NCBI GenBank assembly: GCA_964555935.1
Contig: CAZKUN010000172.1
Location: 1 to 20,193 of the forward strand
Direction: 5' to 3'
DNA: 20,193 nucleotides
Origin: CAZKUN01 sp964555935
GTDB taxonomy: Bacteria > Armatimonadota > Zipacnadia > Zipacnadales > VGFC01
The stretch's first letter is position 1. Every line of letters begins with the position of its first letter. Below the pieces are notes generated by a model, which was given only the letters and a program-made list of their open reading frames with translations, was not told the origin of the DNA and searched no databases. Below are positions 1-8,600 of the stretch, piece after piece. The translations under genes were made by a program, and so were the position numbers.

Positions 1-780
1 GTTTCTTGGCACCTCTACCGAAAACCTCCCTGCTCATATGGGCAATGCGGGGTTGGAGAGCCTCAGCTTGTGGATGACTTCCTCCACTCCGAGGAGACGC
101 CGCAGGCCCTCGCGCGGCGCTACCGCACGACCGCCGAAGTGATTCAGCGCGTCATGGACGCAGTCAACTTCGTCCTGACGGCCGACATCGTCTCCGGGCA
201 GACGGGCGTGGCCGCATCGCGCTCAAAGGCGACGGGGAAACGAGCGTCAGTCCCGATCGTGGCGCGCGTCTACCTCCACGATGGCGAGCCTTTCCTGCAT
301 TTTGGGGAGGACACCGGCTATGGTCTGAGGTGCGTCATCGCGCCGGAGCCCCTAGGTGAGATAGACAAAGGCGAGTCTCGGGAGCGCGCTGAGGAGTTGA
401 TCACAGTCCTGCGGCACGTGAACCAGCGTCGCAGCGTGCAGTGTCGCGTGGTGGCTGCTCTGTTTGAGAAGCAGAAGGAGTACTTTCGAACGGGCGATGA
501 GCTCAAGCTGAGGCCGGTTAGCCAGGCGGATCTCTCGCGTGACCTCGATGAGCACCAGTCAACCGTCAGCCGGGCGGTTCGAGGGCGTTATGTCGAATGC
601 CCCTACGGAACGCATGAATTGCAGTTCTATTGCCAGCGTAAGAAGGACGTCGTGTTGCGCCTGAGCGCGTCCAATATGAACATGAGCGACCGCGAGCTTC
701 AGGAAGTCCTACAGGAGAGGTATGATTGCGATATCGCTCGCCGGACGGTTGCCTACCACCGCCGAGCCCACCGGAAGTAA
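1..780 (+). CDS. rpoN: RNA polymerase sigma-54 factor, divergent, 5' end outside window
   Basis: Sigma-54 directs core RNA polymerase to -24/-12 promoters that need ATP-driven activators. The reading frame is open from base 1, so the gene probably starts upstream; a GTG at 70 would give only 236 residues against a usual 400-480. Numbering from that GTG, residues 1-40 resemble the end of the core-binding region, 125-190 hold the DNA-binding helix-turn-helix with HQSTVSR at 162-168, and 223-231 is the RpoN box read as ARRTVAYHR, where the usual form is ARRTVAKYR. The piece between the helix-turn-helix and the box is shorter than in E. coli RpoN, and the tail after the box is only five residues. 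The family call is firm; normal promoter specificity is not certain given the altered box. The gene converges on lepB with 7 bp between the stops. Confidence 0.85.
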   Translation, partial: VSWHLYRKPPCSYGQCGVGEPQLVDDFLHSEETPQALARRYRTTAEVIQRVMDAVNFVLTADIVSGQTGVAASRSKATGKRASVPIVARVYLHDGEPFLHFGEDTGYGLRCVIAPEPLGEIDKGESRERAEELITVLRHVNQRRSVQCRVVAALFEKQKEYFRTGDELKLRPVSQADLSRDLDEHQSTVSRAVRGRYVECPYGTHELQFYCQRKKDVVLRLSASNMNMSDRELQEVLQERYDCDIARRTVAYHRRAHRK

Positions 781-787
781 CGGCGCC

Positions 788-1465
788 TCAGTTCGACCTC
801 GGCCTCGGCCGTCGGTCGGGTATTGGAATGGACGTTCCAGCCTCTCGCGCGACCTTCCCAAAACGCTCAAGTGGCAGGATGCGGTAGAAGATCCGCCCGA
901 GCACTTTGTCCTCGTAGATCGCCCCGAAGTCCCGGCTGTCCTCACTGCCGTTGCGGTTATCGCCCATCACGAATAGCTCATCATCGCCCAGCTTGGCGTC
1001 CATTCGTGGCTCGAATAGCATGGCCCGGCGAATGTACGGTTCGTCCAGCAGCTCGCCGTTCAGGAATACCATCCCCCAGCCCACGACAATCTCGTCGCCC
1101 TCGGTGGCGATGACGCGCTTGACCTCGTAATCGTTATGGTCGTCATCCCAGAACGCTATCACGTCGCCATGGCGCGGTCGCTCGTTCTTGTAGGCTCCCA
1201 GGTGGATCAACATTCGGTCGCCGGGGTTCACGGTCGCCATCATCGAACCGGTTGTCACGAGGGCGACGCGAACGACGCGCGTGTGAAGGTACGCCAATGC
1301 CGCCAGCAGGGCGCCGACGGCGATGATGTCGATCGCCGGGTGCCGACGCTTGCGGGTCGCCTTCGGTGGCGCGGGGGCGTCGCCCACGTCCGTGTCGGGC
1401 GCGGCCGTGTCTTCGCGCGGGGTGCGGGGATCGCCTGGCTGTGTCACCAATAGGTCGCCCTCCAC
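788..1465 (-). CDS. lepB: Signal peptidase I
   Basis: This is the membrane serine protease that removes signal peptides from exported proteins on the outer face of the cytoplasmic membrane. One membrane segment lies at about residues 44-62 after a polar Pro/Asp-rich tail. The catalytic Ser is in TTGSMMAT (Ser74), the general-base Lys in YEVKRV (Lys116), and the C-terminal signature MGDNRNGSEDSRDFG is at 167-181. The usual Pro of the SMxPT box is Ala here. At 225 residues it is a compact S26 member. The GTG start at 1465 has no clear ribosome binding site, a second GTG lies at 1447 and the frame stays open further upstream, so the N-terminus is uncertain. It lies 73 bp downstream of the CobS-like gene on the same strand, so the two are probably co-transcribed. 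Confidence 0.9.
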   Translation of the reverse strand: MEGDLLVTQPGDPRTPREDTAAPDTDVGDAPAPPKATRKRRHPAIDIIAVGALLAALAYLHTRVVRVALVTTGSMMATVNPGDRMLIHLGAYKNERPRHGDVIAFWDDDHNDYEVKRVIATEGDEIVVGWGMVFLNGELLDEPYIRRAMLFEPRMDAKLGDDELFVMGDNRNGSEDSRDFGAIYEDKVLGRIFYRILPLERFGKVAREAGTSIPIPDRRPRPRSN

Positions 1466-1538
1466 GGAGAAACAACAACGAAGCCCTCGCGATGTGCGCC
1501 CGCGACATGTTGAACTGTGTGAATCACATCACATTCGG

Positions 1539-2303
1539 TTACACCACGCCCCTGCCGATGAGGTGCCCGATTCCCGCGACCGCGGCGAGGCAGCCTAGCT
1601 CGCCAATCTCGGCCACGGCATCCAGCGTGTTCGCGTTCACGCCGTCAAGCAGCGCCGAGACGCGCATGGCTACCAGGTGGGGAAGCGCCCACGCGCCGAC
1701 CACGGCGCAGACGGCAATAATGGGATTCAGAGTGCCGAAACCCATCGCGATGATCGGGAGCGCCAGGGCCAGATCGCGCGCGCCCGCGAGCGTCACCAGG
1801 TAGCTTCCGATGCCGGTGTCGATCGGCGCGTACGGGAACCTCCAGCACGTCCAGACGATCGATGATCGTGAGAGTCCACCGGCAAGCACCAATGCCCAGA
1901 TGCGCGATTCCGGCTGAATCGCCAGCAATAACGTGTATTTCAGCATCAGCCCCACCATCCCGGCGAGGACGCCGAAACCGGTCGGCCAACGCCGAGCCGC
2001 CAGCTCCTTGAGTTGCTCGCCGTCTCGCGCCGAGAACGCCGCGCCGGCCATAACCATCATGCCACGCACGTGCGCGCCTCTGGTCAACAGCAGGCCGAGG
2101 GCGATGGCGACTCCGCAGGCCACGGCGCTGTTGGGGAGGAGGTGACGGATACCGACCTCGTGTATCCCGACGATCGCGCCGAGGCCTGCGCCGACTACGG
2201 GGAACCACACGAGGCTCGCGACCAATAGCGAGGACTCCTCGCCCTCGACTTTCGGCGTGGGGAAGTAGGTCAACAGGCGGATCGCCGTCCAGAAGCCATT
2301 CAT
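1539..2303 (-). CDS. CobS-family (cobalamin-5'-phosphate synthase-like) membrane protein, catalytic residues lost
   Basis: True CobS joins adenosylcobinamide-GDP to alpha-ribazole in the membrane. This 254-residue protein keeps the family frame: start FWTAIRLLTYFPTP, WFPVVGAGLGA at 33-43, FSAR at 90-93, FGVLA at 110-114, LKYTLLLAI at 121-129 and TLDAVAEIGELG at 226-237, with several membrane helices. However, the Asp-rich box HLDGLADTxDG reads HVRGMMVMAGA (78-88), so all three Asp are gone (Arg80, Val84, Gly87). The Asp of the later KDSR-type motif is Ala103, and the GD before TLGA is AN. The frame is intact, so this is not an obvious pseudogene but a likely pseudoenzyme or a protein with a new role. 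No other cobalamin gene and no B12 box were seen nearby. It starts at ATG 2303, with lepB downstream. Confidence 0.75.
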   Translation of the reverse strand: MNGFWTAIRLLTYFPTPKVEGEESSLLVASLVWFPVVGAGLGAIVGIHEVGIRHLLPNSAVACGVAIALGLLLTRGAHVRGMMVMAGAAFSARDGEQLKELAARRWPTGFGVLAGMVGLMLKYTLLLAIQPESRIWALVLAGGLSRSSIVWTCWRFPYAPIDTGIGSYLVTLAGARDLALALPIIAMGFGTLNPIIAVCAVVGAWALPHLVAMRVSALLDGVNANTLDAVAEIGELGCLAAVAGIGHLIGRGVV

Positions 2304-2437
2304 GGGGCGCCTCGCCTAAGCAGGACCGGCTGCGGCGAAGGACGAAGGCGTCCTCGGACGTCTTGCACCACCCCGACGGCGCGCCAGGCGCGCCGGCACA
2401 GGAGGCAATGTGCCCGACTGACCTCGGTAGTGGTCAC
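2304..2437 (-). promoter_or_regulatory. Structured 5' leader of the cobS-like gene
   Basis: The predicted leader holds several inverted repeats. One is a perfect 9-bp pair around a single base (2377-2395, CGGCGCGCC/GGCGCGCCG). A GCACA/TGTGC stem lies at 2396-2413 and an AGGAC/GTCCT stem at 2339-2354. I looked for a cobalamin riboswitch (B12 box GCCACTG) and found none. It could be a cis-acting RNA element or simply GC-rich foldable DNA. Confidence 0.35.
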
Positions 2438-2443
2438 GAGGCG

Positions 2444-2472
2444 ATTTTAGGCGACGGCCCGGCAGGTGTCAA
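2444..2472 (-). promoter_or_regulatory. Sigma-70-type promoter for the cobS-like/lepB unit
   Basis: On the minus strand there is a perfect TTGACA -35 box (2467-2472), a 17-bp spacer (2450-2466) and a TAAAAT -10 box (2444-2449). Transcription would start near 2437, leaving a leader of about 134 nt before the ATG at 2303. The call rests on box match and spacing only. Confidence 0.7.
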
Positions 2473-2529
2473 CAGCGCGGAGGATCCGTGTTCGATGGCT
2501 CGGACATAGGCTAAGGAGGCCCAGGCACC

Positions 2530-3609
2530 ATGTACGTACCGTGCTGGAATTGTGGTCAGGACATTTGGATCGAGAATCAGACCGCGTGCCGACATTGTGG
2601 CATGCCCGCCAAGCGGTGTATCGACTGCACGAACTTCCTGGTACCGGCCCACAAGTGCAACGTGTTAGGTGTCGAGGTCAACGAGGTCGAGGCGAAGGAC
2701 CCGACAACGCTATCCCAGTCGTTTCGCTGTCCCCAGTATCAGCAATCCCCCGAGGCGAATAGCGAAGCGCTACGCCGGCGCGAGGCGGGCGCGGCCCAAC
2801 CCCGGAAACGCGAAGCGCCAGCCAAGACTCAGCCGAAGTCCCCACCGAAGGAGAAGCGACCTCATGTCATCGCCCACCGCGCGTGTTGTGGTGGTGCGCC
2901 CGAGAACACGCTCGCCGCGGTGAAGGCCGCCGTCGAACTCGGGATCGACGCGTTTGAGGTAGACGTACACGTGACGAAGGATGGCGTCCCGGTCGTTATC
3001 CACGATGCCACCCTCGACCGTACGACGAGCGGCGCGGGCGCCGTGCATGAGCTGGGGTTTGATCAGATTCGCGGCTTCGACGCCGGATCGTGGGTGGACC
3101 CGAAGTTCCACAACGAACGCATCCCCACGCTGCGCGAGGTCCTGCAGCACTCCGGGAAGCCGCTGGTCAACATCCACGTCAAGTGCCACGAAAACGAGTC
3201 CGACCGCGCCGAGAAAGCGATCGTCGCGGCGATCAAGGACTCGGCGAAACTCGACCGGTGCTGGATCACGCACCACACCAGGCACGGTCTGTACCGTTTC
3301 CGCGAACTCGAGAAGAAGCTCCGGCTCTGCTTCTTGCCGCGCGACGGCGGCGACGACATCGAGTACATCGACGATGCGTTCTATATGGGTTATCGCATCA
3401 TCCAACCGTCGTTTCGAGCCGTCACCGAGGAGTTCGTGGAGTACGCCCGGCGCAGGAAGATGTGGATCAACGTCTTCTGGGCCGACGACGAGGACCTGAT
3501 GCGCGAATTGACGGCCCTCGGGGTGAATGGTATTCTGACCAACGATCCCGCCTTACTACAGAATGTGGTTGGTGCAAAATCGCGGGCAACTTCCTCGGCA
3601 GATTCCTGA
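2530..3609 (+). CDS. Zinc-ribbon protein fused to a glycerophosphodiester phosphodiesterase (GDPD) domain
   Basis: GDPD enzymes split glycerophosphodiesters into glycerol-3-phosphate and an alcohol. Residues 1-45 form a cysteine-rich module: C5xxC8, C20xxC23, C30xxC33, then H41 and C43. A Pro/Lys-rich linker follows (about 75-110). The GDPD barrel spans about 111-347, with AHR (116-117), ENT (125-127), FEVDVHVTKDG (142-152), catalytic VIHD (His158), DRTTSG (163-168), IPTLREVL (198-205) and GVNGILTNDP (331-340). The usual metal-binding Glu of the NIEIK motif is His216 (NIHVK), so activity or metal preference may differ. There is no signal peptide, so it is probably cytoplasmic. The ATG at 2530 has a strong AAGGAGG site at 2513-2519. 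It is the first gene of a five-gene co-directional block. Confidence 0.85.
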   Translation: MYVPCWNCGQDIWIENQTACRHCGMPAKRCIDCTNFLVPAHKCNVLGVEVNEVEAKDPTTLSQSFRCPQYQQSPEANSEALRRREAGAAQPRKREAPAKTQPKSPPKEKRPHVIAHRACCGGAPENTLAAVKAAVELGIDAFEVDVHVTKDGVPVVIHDATLDRTTSGAGAVHELGFDQIRGFDAGSWVDPKFHNERIPTLREVLQHSGKPLVNIHVKCHENESDRAEKAIVAAIKDSAKLDRCWITHHTRHGLYRFRELEKKLRLCFLPRDGGDDIEYIDDAFYMGYRIIQPSFRAVTEEFVEYARRRKMWINVFWADDEDLMRELTALGVNGILTNDPALLQNVVGAKSRATSSADS

Positions 3610-3725
3610 TTCTGAAGAGGGTATTGCCCGCGAACGACGAATGGTCGGTTTCGGCTCCGCGAATCTAACATCAACATCGCGGGGTGCCTTGTTGTGTGCG
3701 AGCGCCCCGAGAAGCGACTGCATCG

Positions 3726-4418
3726 ATGGTCAAGGACGATCTCCGCACCGAGATTTCAGGCGATATCGAACGTCAGATCCAGCTCCCTCTGAAGCAGGCA
3801 TTCGCGATCAGCATGCGCAACGTGACCTTGCGCCTCGGCCGTGCGGCCGTGACAGGCGCGGGCGTCGTGCTGGGCATCGCATTCCTGATCTCAGTAGGGA
3901 CGCAGCGCGTGATCGATCATGGCATCCAGGAGTATGACCGCCAACACGCTGGCTTTGTCGGCGGCGAAAACGCGCTTGGCGCGCAGGCTGCCGCGGAAGC
4001 AGCCCAGAGCGATGACATGAAAGCCAACTGGCTGATTGTGATGTCGCTGCTTGTCTGCGGCGTTGGGATCACCAACTCGCTTCTAATGTCCGTCACGGAG
4101 CGTTTCCGCGAGATCGGGACGATGAAGTGCTTGGGCGCGCTCGACAAGTTCATCGTGCAGCTCTTCCTCATGGAGGCCGCCGTGTTGGGTGCGCTGGGCT
4201 CTATTGTCGGCGCGTTGTTGGGATTCGTCTCCATGCTGCTGCTTGGGTGCTTCAGACACGGGTTCGACCTCCCCGCGAAGATGGACTGGGGAAACATGCT
4301 CGCATGGGTCGGCTCCGCCATCGTCCTGGGCATCGTGATCTCTCTGCTTGCGGCATTCTGGCCCGCATGGCGCGCGGCCAAGCTCCCGCCGGCCGCTGCT
4401 CTCGCGACCGAAGTGTAG
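3726..4418 (+). CDS. Minimal FtsX/MacB-type ABC transporter permease
   Basis: This is the membrane subunit of a mechanotransmission-type ABC transporter. With the ATG at 3726 the protein has 230 residues; a GTG at 3684 would add 14 residues with no family character. One membrane helix (about 40-58) is followed by a very short outer loop (about 60-100, rich in Ala, Gln and Asp), then three helices (about 102-121, 146-173 and 191-211). SVTERFREIGTMKCLGA (122-138) is the coupling helix that contacts the ATPase, and the FWPAWRAAKLPPAAAL end is typical of the family. The large periplasmic domain normally found between helices 1 and 2 is missing. The ATPase gene starts 73 bp downstream and a giant second permease follows it, so the three probably form one complex. 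The substrate is unknown. Confidence 0.82.
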   Translation: MVKDDLRTEISGDIERQIQLPLKQAFAISMRNVTLRLGRAAVTGAGVVLGIAFLISVGTQRVIDHGIQEYDRQHAGFVGGENALGAQAAAEAAQSDDMKANWLIVMSLLVCGVGITNSLLMSVTERFREIGTMKCLGALDKFIVQLFLMEAAVLGALGSIVGALLGFVSMLLLGCFRHGFDLPAKMDWGNMLAWVGSAIVLGIVISLLAAFWPAWRAAKLPPAAALATEV

Positions 4419-4491
4419 GGGTCGCCCGATCGACGCTCGGTCGGATCACTACGCATTCGCCGGTCTGTGAATAACTTGGAGGATCCTGCAG

Positions 4492-5406
4492 ATGTCGGAA
4501 CAGAACGTCGACACGATCAAATGCCCGAACTGCGACTTCATGGTGGATACCACCGGCCTGGTGACCCAGTGCCCGGAGTGCAAGCACGACCTGGTGCAGG
4601 TGCTTCAGGATCTCGGGCAGATCAAGCGCAAGTCTCGCGCCGGTTTGGCCCGCGATGACTCGGCGACGACGCACGAGTTCATTGTGCGGACCAAGGGTCT
4701 GGTCAAAGAGTACGTGATGGGTGACATCTCGGTCCGCGCTCTGGACGGCGTTGACCTCGACATCCGCCGCGGCGAGTACCTCTCCATCATGGGCCCGTCG
4801 GGATCGGGCAAGTCGACCCTGTTCAACATGGTCGGCGGGCTTGACAAACCGAGCGAGGGAACGTGCTTCATCGACGAAGTCGATATGGCGCAGCTCGATG
4901 CCTTCGAGTTGGCGTGGCTCCGCTGCCGGAAGATCGGTTACATCTTCCAGTCCTTCAACCTCATTCCCGTCATGACCGCGCTTGAGAACGTGACCCTGCC
5001 AATGATCTTCGCCGGCATGGGCTCAGACGAGATGCTCGACCGCGGCCGCGAACTGCTCGAGCGGGTTGGTCTCGGCGAGCGCTACAACCATAAGCCATTC
5101 GAGTTGTCCGGTGGTCAGCAGCAGCGCGTTGCTTGCGCCCGATCGCTTGCCAACGCGCCGGCCATTCTCCTCGCTGACGAGCCGACAGGTAACCTCGACT
5201 TGCGGACCGGTCGCGAGATCATTGAGTTGCTGAAGGAACTGAACGACCTCGATCAGGTGACCATCATCTCGGCGACTCATGACCTCAAGATGATTGAGGC
5301 CTCCGATCGCGTCGTGCACATCCGAGACGGTAGCGTCGAACGCATCGACAAGCGCGAAGACATCGACATCGAAGTCGGCACGATCGACGGCGAAACGGAA
5401 GCGTAA
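4492..5406 (+). CDS. ABC transporter ATPase (MacB/LolD type) with N-terminal zinc ribbon
   Basis: This subunit powers the permeases on either side of it. Residues 8-35 form a zinc ribbon with C11xxC14 and C27xxC30, not usual in LolD/MacB ATPases. After a linker, the ATPase domain (about 62-285) has Walker A GPSGSGKST (101-109), the Q-loop Gln153 in IFQSFNL, signature LSGGQQQR (205-212), Walker B ILLADEPTGNLD (225-236) and the H-loop His263. The tail (285-304) is acidic. All catalytic residues are present, so it should hydrolyse ATP. The ATG at 4492 follows GGAGGA at 4478-4483. Its closest functional class is lipoprotein-release, macrolide-export and FtsE-like ATPases; the sequence alone does not give the substrate. 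Confidence 0.92.
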   Translation: MSEQNVDTIKCPNCDFMVDTTGLVTQCPECKHDLVQVLQDLGQIKRKSRAGLARDDSATTHEFIVRTKGLVKEYVMGDISVRALDGVDLDIRRGEYLSIMGPSGSGKSTLFNMVGGLDKPSEGTCFIDEVDMAQLDAFELAWLRCRKIGYIFQSFNLIPVMTALENVTLPMIFAGMGSDEMLDRGRELLERVGLGERYNHKPFELSGGQQQRVACARSLANAPAILLADEPTGNLDLRTGREIIELLKELNDLDQVTIISATHDLKMIEASDRVVHIRDGSVERIDKREDIDIEVGTIDGETEA

Positions 5407-5442
5407 GATAGCCTCAGCCGGCGGACGAGTTGGTCCGGGCGT

Positions 5443-5460
5443 CGGGCCGAAAATGGCCCG
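5443..5460 (+). other. Hairpin between ATPase and giant permease genes
   Basis: CGGGCC and GGCCCG (6 bp, perfect) flank the loop GAAAAT. No T-run follows, so it is more likely an RNA-processing or stability element within a shared transcript than a terminator. The surrounding 197-bp gap (5407-5603) holds nothing else I can identify. Confidence 0.35.
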
Positions 5461-5603
5461 TCGCGTCGGTTCTGGTGATGCTGCATTATTGGCGCAGAAG
5501 ACTACTTCGGCGGCGTGTTTACGCTGCTTACCCAGATAGCTGGAGTGAATGTCGCGGCTCACGTACCGCGAGCAGGGCGACGTGCTCAGCGAGGGCTGGT
5601 GCA

Positions 5604-8600
5604 ATGATAGTCATTCATTCGTGTCGGGTTAGAAGCCTTGCGGCGCTGGTCGCGCCGTGGATCCTGGGGATCGTGTTTCTGGCGGCGTTCGCGCCCCAGG
5701 GGCTCGCAGCAAGGCAAACCGAGGAGGAGCACGTTCTCGCCTCGGATACCGACTACCAGACGGTTGCCGGGACCATCGACCTTGATGAGATCCAGGCGAC
5801 GATCGACCGTCTCTCCGCCATCCCGAGCCGCATCACCGGGTACCCGGGGTGCGAGGATGCCGCCGAGTACGTCGAGGGCAAGTTCAACGACCTCGGCCTC
5901 GATGACGTTGGGATTGAGACATTCCCCCTCGTCGTCCCGACGGTTGTTCGTGATGAGGCGGGGAACGCCGCGACCGTCACCGTCAATGGCGAAACCACTG
6001 CCCTGCCCATCGAGCCGATGTGGCCGAATCTCGTTCGCCTGCCCAAGACCCCCCGCAATGGACTCTCTGGTCGCCTGATCTACGCGCACAAGGGTAGTCT
6101 GCGCGAGTTCAACGGACTTGACGTTACCGGCTCAATCGTTCTGCTTGATCACAACTGCGCGTCGGAGTGGTACAACGGCCCCCTCCTGGGCGCCACGGCA
6201 GTCCTGTTCATCGAGCCAGAAGAGACGATCCGTGGCGAGGCCGAGCAGAAGTTCATGAGCATGCCGGTCGACCTGCCGCGCTTCTGGGTCCCGAAAGAAG
6301 TCGCCGACCATCTGCTGGGCGTCCTGCAGTCAGAGGACCGCGTTGACGTGCGGCTCGACTGCGACATGCTGTGGAAGAAGGTCACCGCCAAGAACATCGT
6401 CGGTAAGATCACCGGCTCCGACCCCTCGCTCGCCAAAGAGACCGTCGTTCTCCAGGCCTACTACGACTCGATTTCCGTCGTCCCGACGAAGGCGCCCGGT
6501 GCCGAGAACGCCTGCAGCATTGCGTCGCTGTTCCAGATCATCAAGGCCCTGAAGGCCCACCCACCCAAGCGAACTGTCATGTTCTTGGCGACGTCCGGGC
6601 ACTTCCAAGGACTCTCCGGCAGCAAGTGGTTCATCCGCAACCGCATCCGCGGCGCGCGCCAGGACAAGCGCGTTAAGCGCATGTTTGAACTGGTTGAGAA
6701 CAGCCGCCGAGACCTGCAGGAGGCCGCCGAGCGCGTCTGGGAAGAAGAGCCCGAGCCGACTTACGAAGAAGAAGACGAGGGCGAAGAGGAGCGCAAGACT
6801 CCCGATCAGATCGCGACCGAGCGCCTCAAGGCCCTCAGCCGACTGCTGAAGTCGTTGCGGACGGTCGAGAAGAACAACAAGAAGCTCCGCAGCACGATCA
6901 AGAAGGCGCGCAAGGACGATGACCCCAACGAGGGCATCCAGGCCGAGCGCCAGCTCGATAAGGACGAGATCGAAGACCGACTGGAACACATCGACCGGTT
7001 CGACACGAAGCATGGCGTCATCGAGACCGCCTTCACCGATGCCGAAGCCGCGATCAAGGGCTCTCGGGACACCTCCAAAGAAGCCTCGCTGACCACCAAA
7101 GAGGTTGCTCTCGACGCCGCCAAGGACGCTGTCGACGAGGTCATGAACGCTCTCGACCTCTCTGACCAGAACATCCAGCTCTGGATCAGCGTCGACCTCT
7201 CGAGTCACAACGAGACGTTTGGCGTCTTCTACAAGGGCTACTTCTACAACTACTCCGAAGCCATCCAGTGGAAATTCAGCGACATCGGCAAGAAGTCTCG
7301 CGAGTATGGCGAGCTGATCGGTGACGCTCTCGGCGTTGACTCCGGGACGCGCCTCGTTGACGGCATCAACGCCATCCAGGGCAAGACCTGGTCTGTCTAC
7401 ATGGCCGGCAAGCTCGCCCTCTCGAACGAGGTTGCGACTCTCGCCGGGATCCCGGGCATCGGTTTCGCTACGGTCAACGATTCGCGGCCCCAGGTCGACA
7501 CGCCGCTCGATACGCCTGAGTACGTCAACTCTGAAGCCATTTTCCGCCAGACGCAGTTCCTGGCGTGCTTGCTGTGCGACCTGATCTCGATCTCCGAACC
7601 CACGGACCTGTACGACCTTCGACTGGACGACAACTTCGTCGAGGTGAAGGGGCGTATCGTCCGCTTCAAGCCCGAGGTCTCCACGTTCCCCGATGACCCG
7701 ATCGAGGGCGCCATCTCGGTGGCTCGCACGGCCTACAACTCTAAGTCGTGCATGGGCGTCCGCGCCGAGATGTTCGACATCTCAACCAATGTCGAGATGT
7801 CGGCGGAAGAGCTCCTGAAGAAGCAGTCCGGCGACCGCACGGTCGAGCGTGACATCTTCACAGAGGGCGGCCGGATCCACATCCTAGGCATGCCCAACGT
7901 CCGAGCGCGCGGCGGAGAGATCAACATCGACTCCTACGCGCTTGACCCCGACGACGGTCGCGTCGTCATGGCCCCCGACATGGGTGTCAATGGCGGTGAG
8001 AAGTACCCAACCGCGGTCGCGATGGATCAGGACATCAAGCCTGTAGCCGCCGTCCTATTCCGTTGCGAGCCGATGGCGATCTACGACATGGTCGACCAGC
8101 GCTTCTTCGAGTTGCTGCGCGAGATCTACGTCTTCGACTCCGCCACGGATGCCGCGCCGCACGAGTACGGCTACGTTCTGCCGATGAAGCCTCAGGAATT
8201 TACCTCCGCGTACGAGCCAGTCGCGGTCGTCTACGGGAGTCCCGGCACGTACGTCAAGATCGCGATGGGCGCGAGCGTCCTTGGCTTGCGCTTTATCCTC
8301 GTCAACCCGACGGATGAGAATCCCGATGGTGAGGGTTACCTCATCGAACGCCACCCATCGATGTACGCAACGCCTTACCGCGTCGCGCTCGACATGTGGC
8401 GGCTCGACGATGATCGAATAAACACTCTCGTCAAGCACGGCATCGAGAACTCCCGAATCCAATCGGCGCACGAGGAGGCCTTCGCTCACCTTAAGCAAGC
8501 GTCTCAGCACCTGCGCGCGAAGCAGTATGACCGATTCATGGTCTCCGCGCGCCAGGCCTGGAGCTTCGAATCCCGCGCCTACCCGGATACGCGCAAGACG

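Noticed and set aside
1..21. TTGGCAC near base 6 as the -24 box of a sigma-54 promoter
   Set aside because: The -12 part (TTGC) is absent at the right distance, and the stretch is probably inside the rpoN frame.
2304..2529. Cobalamin riboswitch upstream of the CobS-like gene
   Set aside because: No B12 box (GCCACTG) or other conserved core was found on either strand; only unspecific hairpins.
3684..3725. Longer start (GTG 3684) for the small permease
   Set aside because: The added 14 residues show no family character; the ATG at 3726 gives a normal polar start.
6456..6645. Active M28 aminopeptidase
   Set aside because: The metal and catalytic residues expected at the HxD, GAND and GEE positions are substituted, so activity by the usual mechanism is unlikely.
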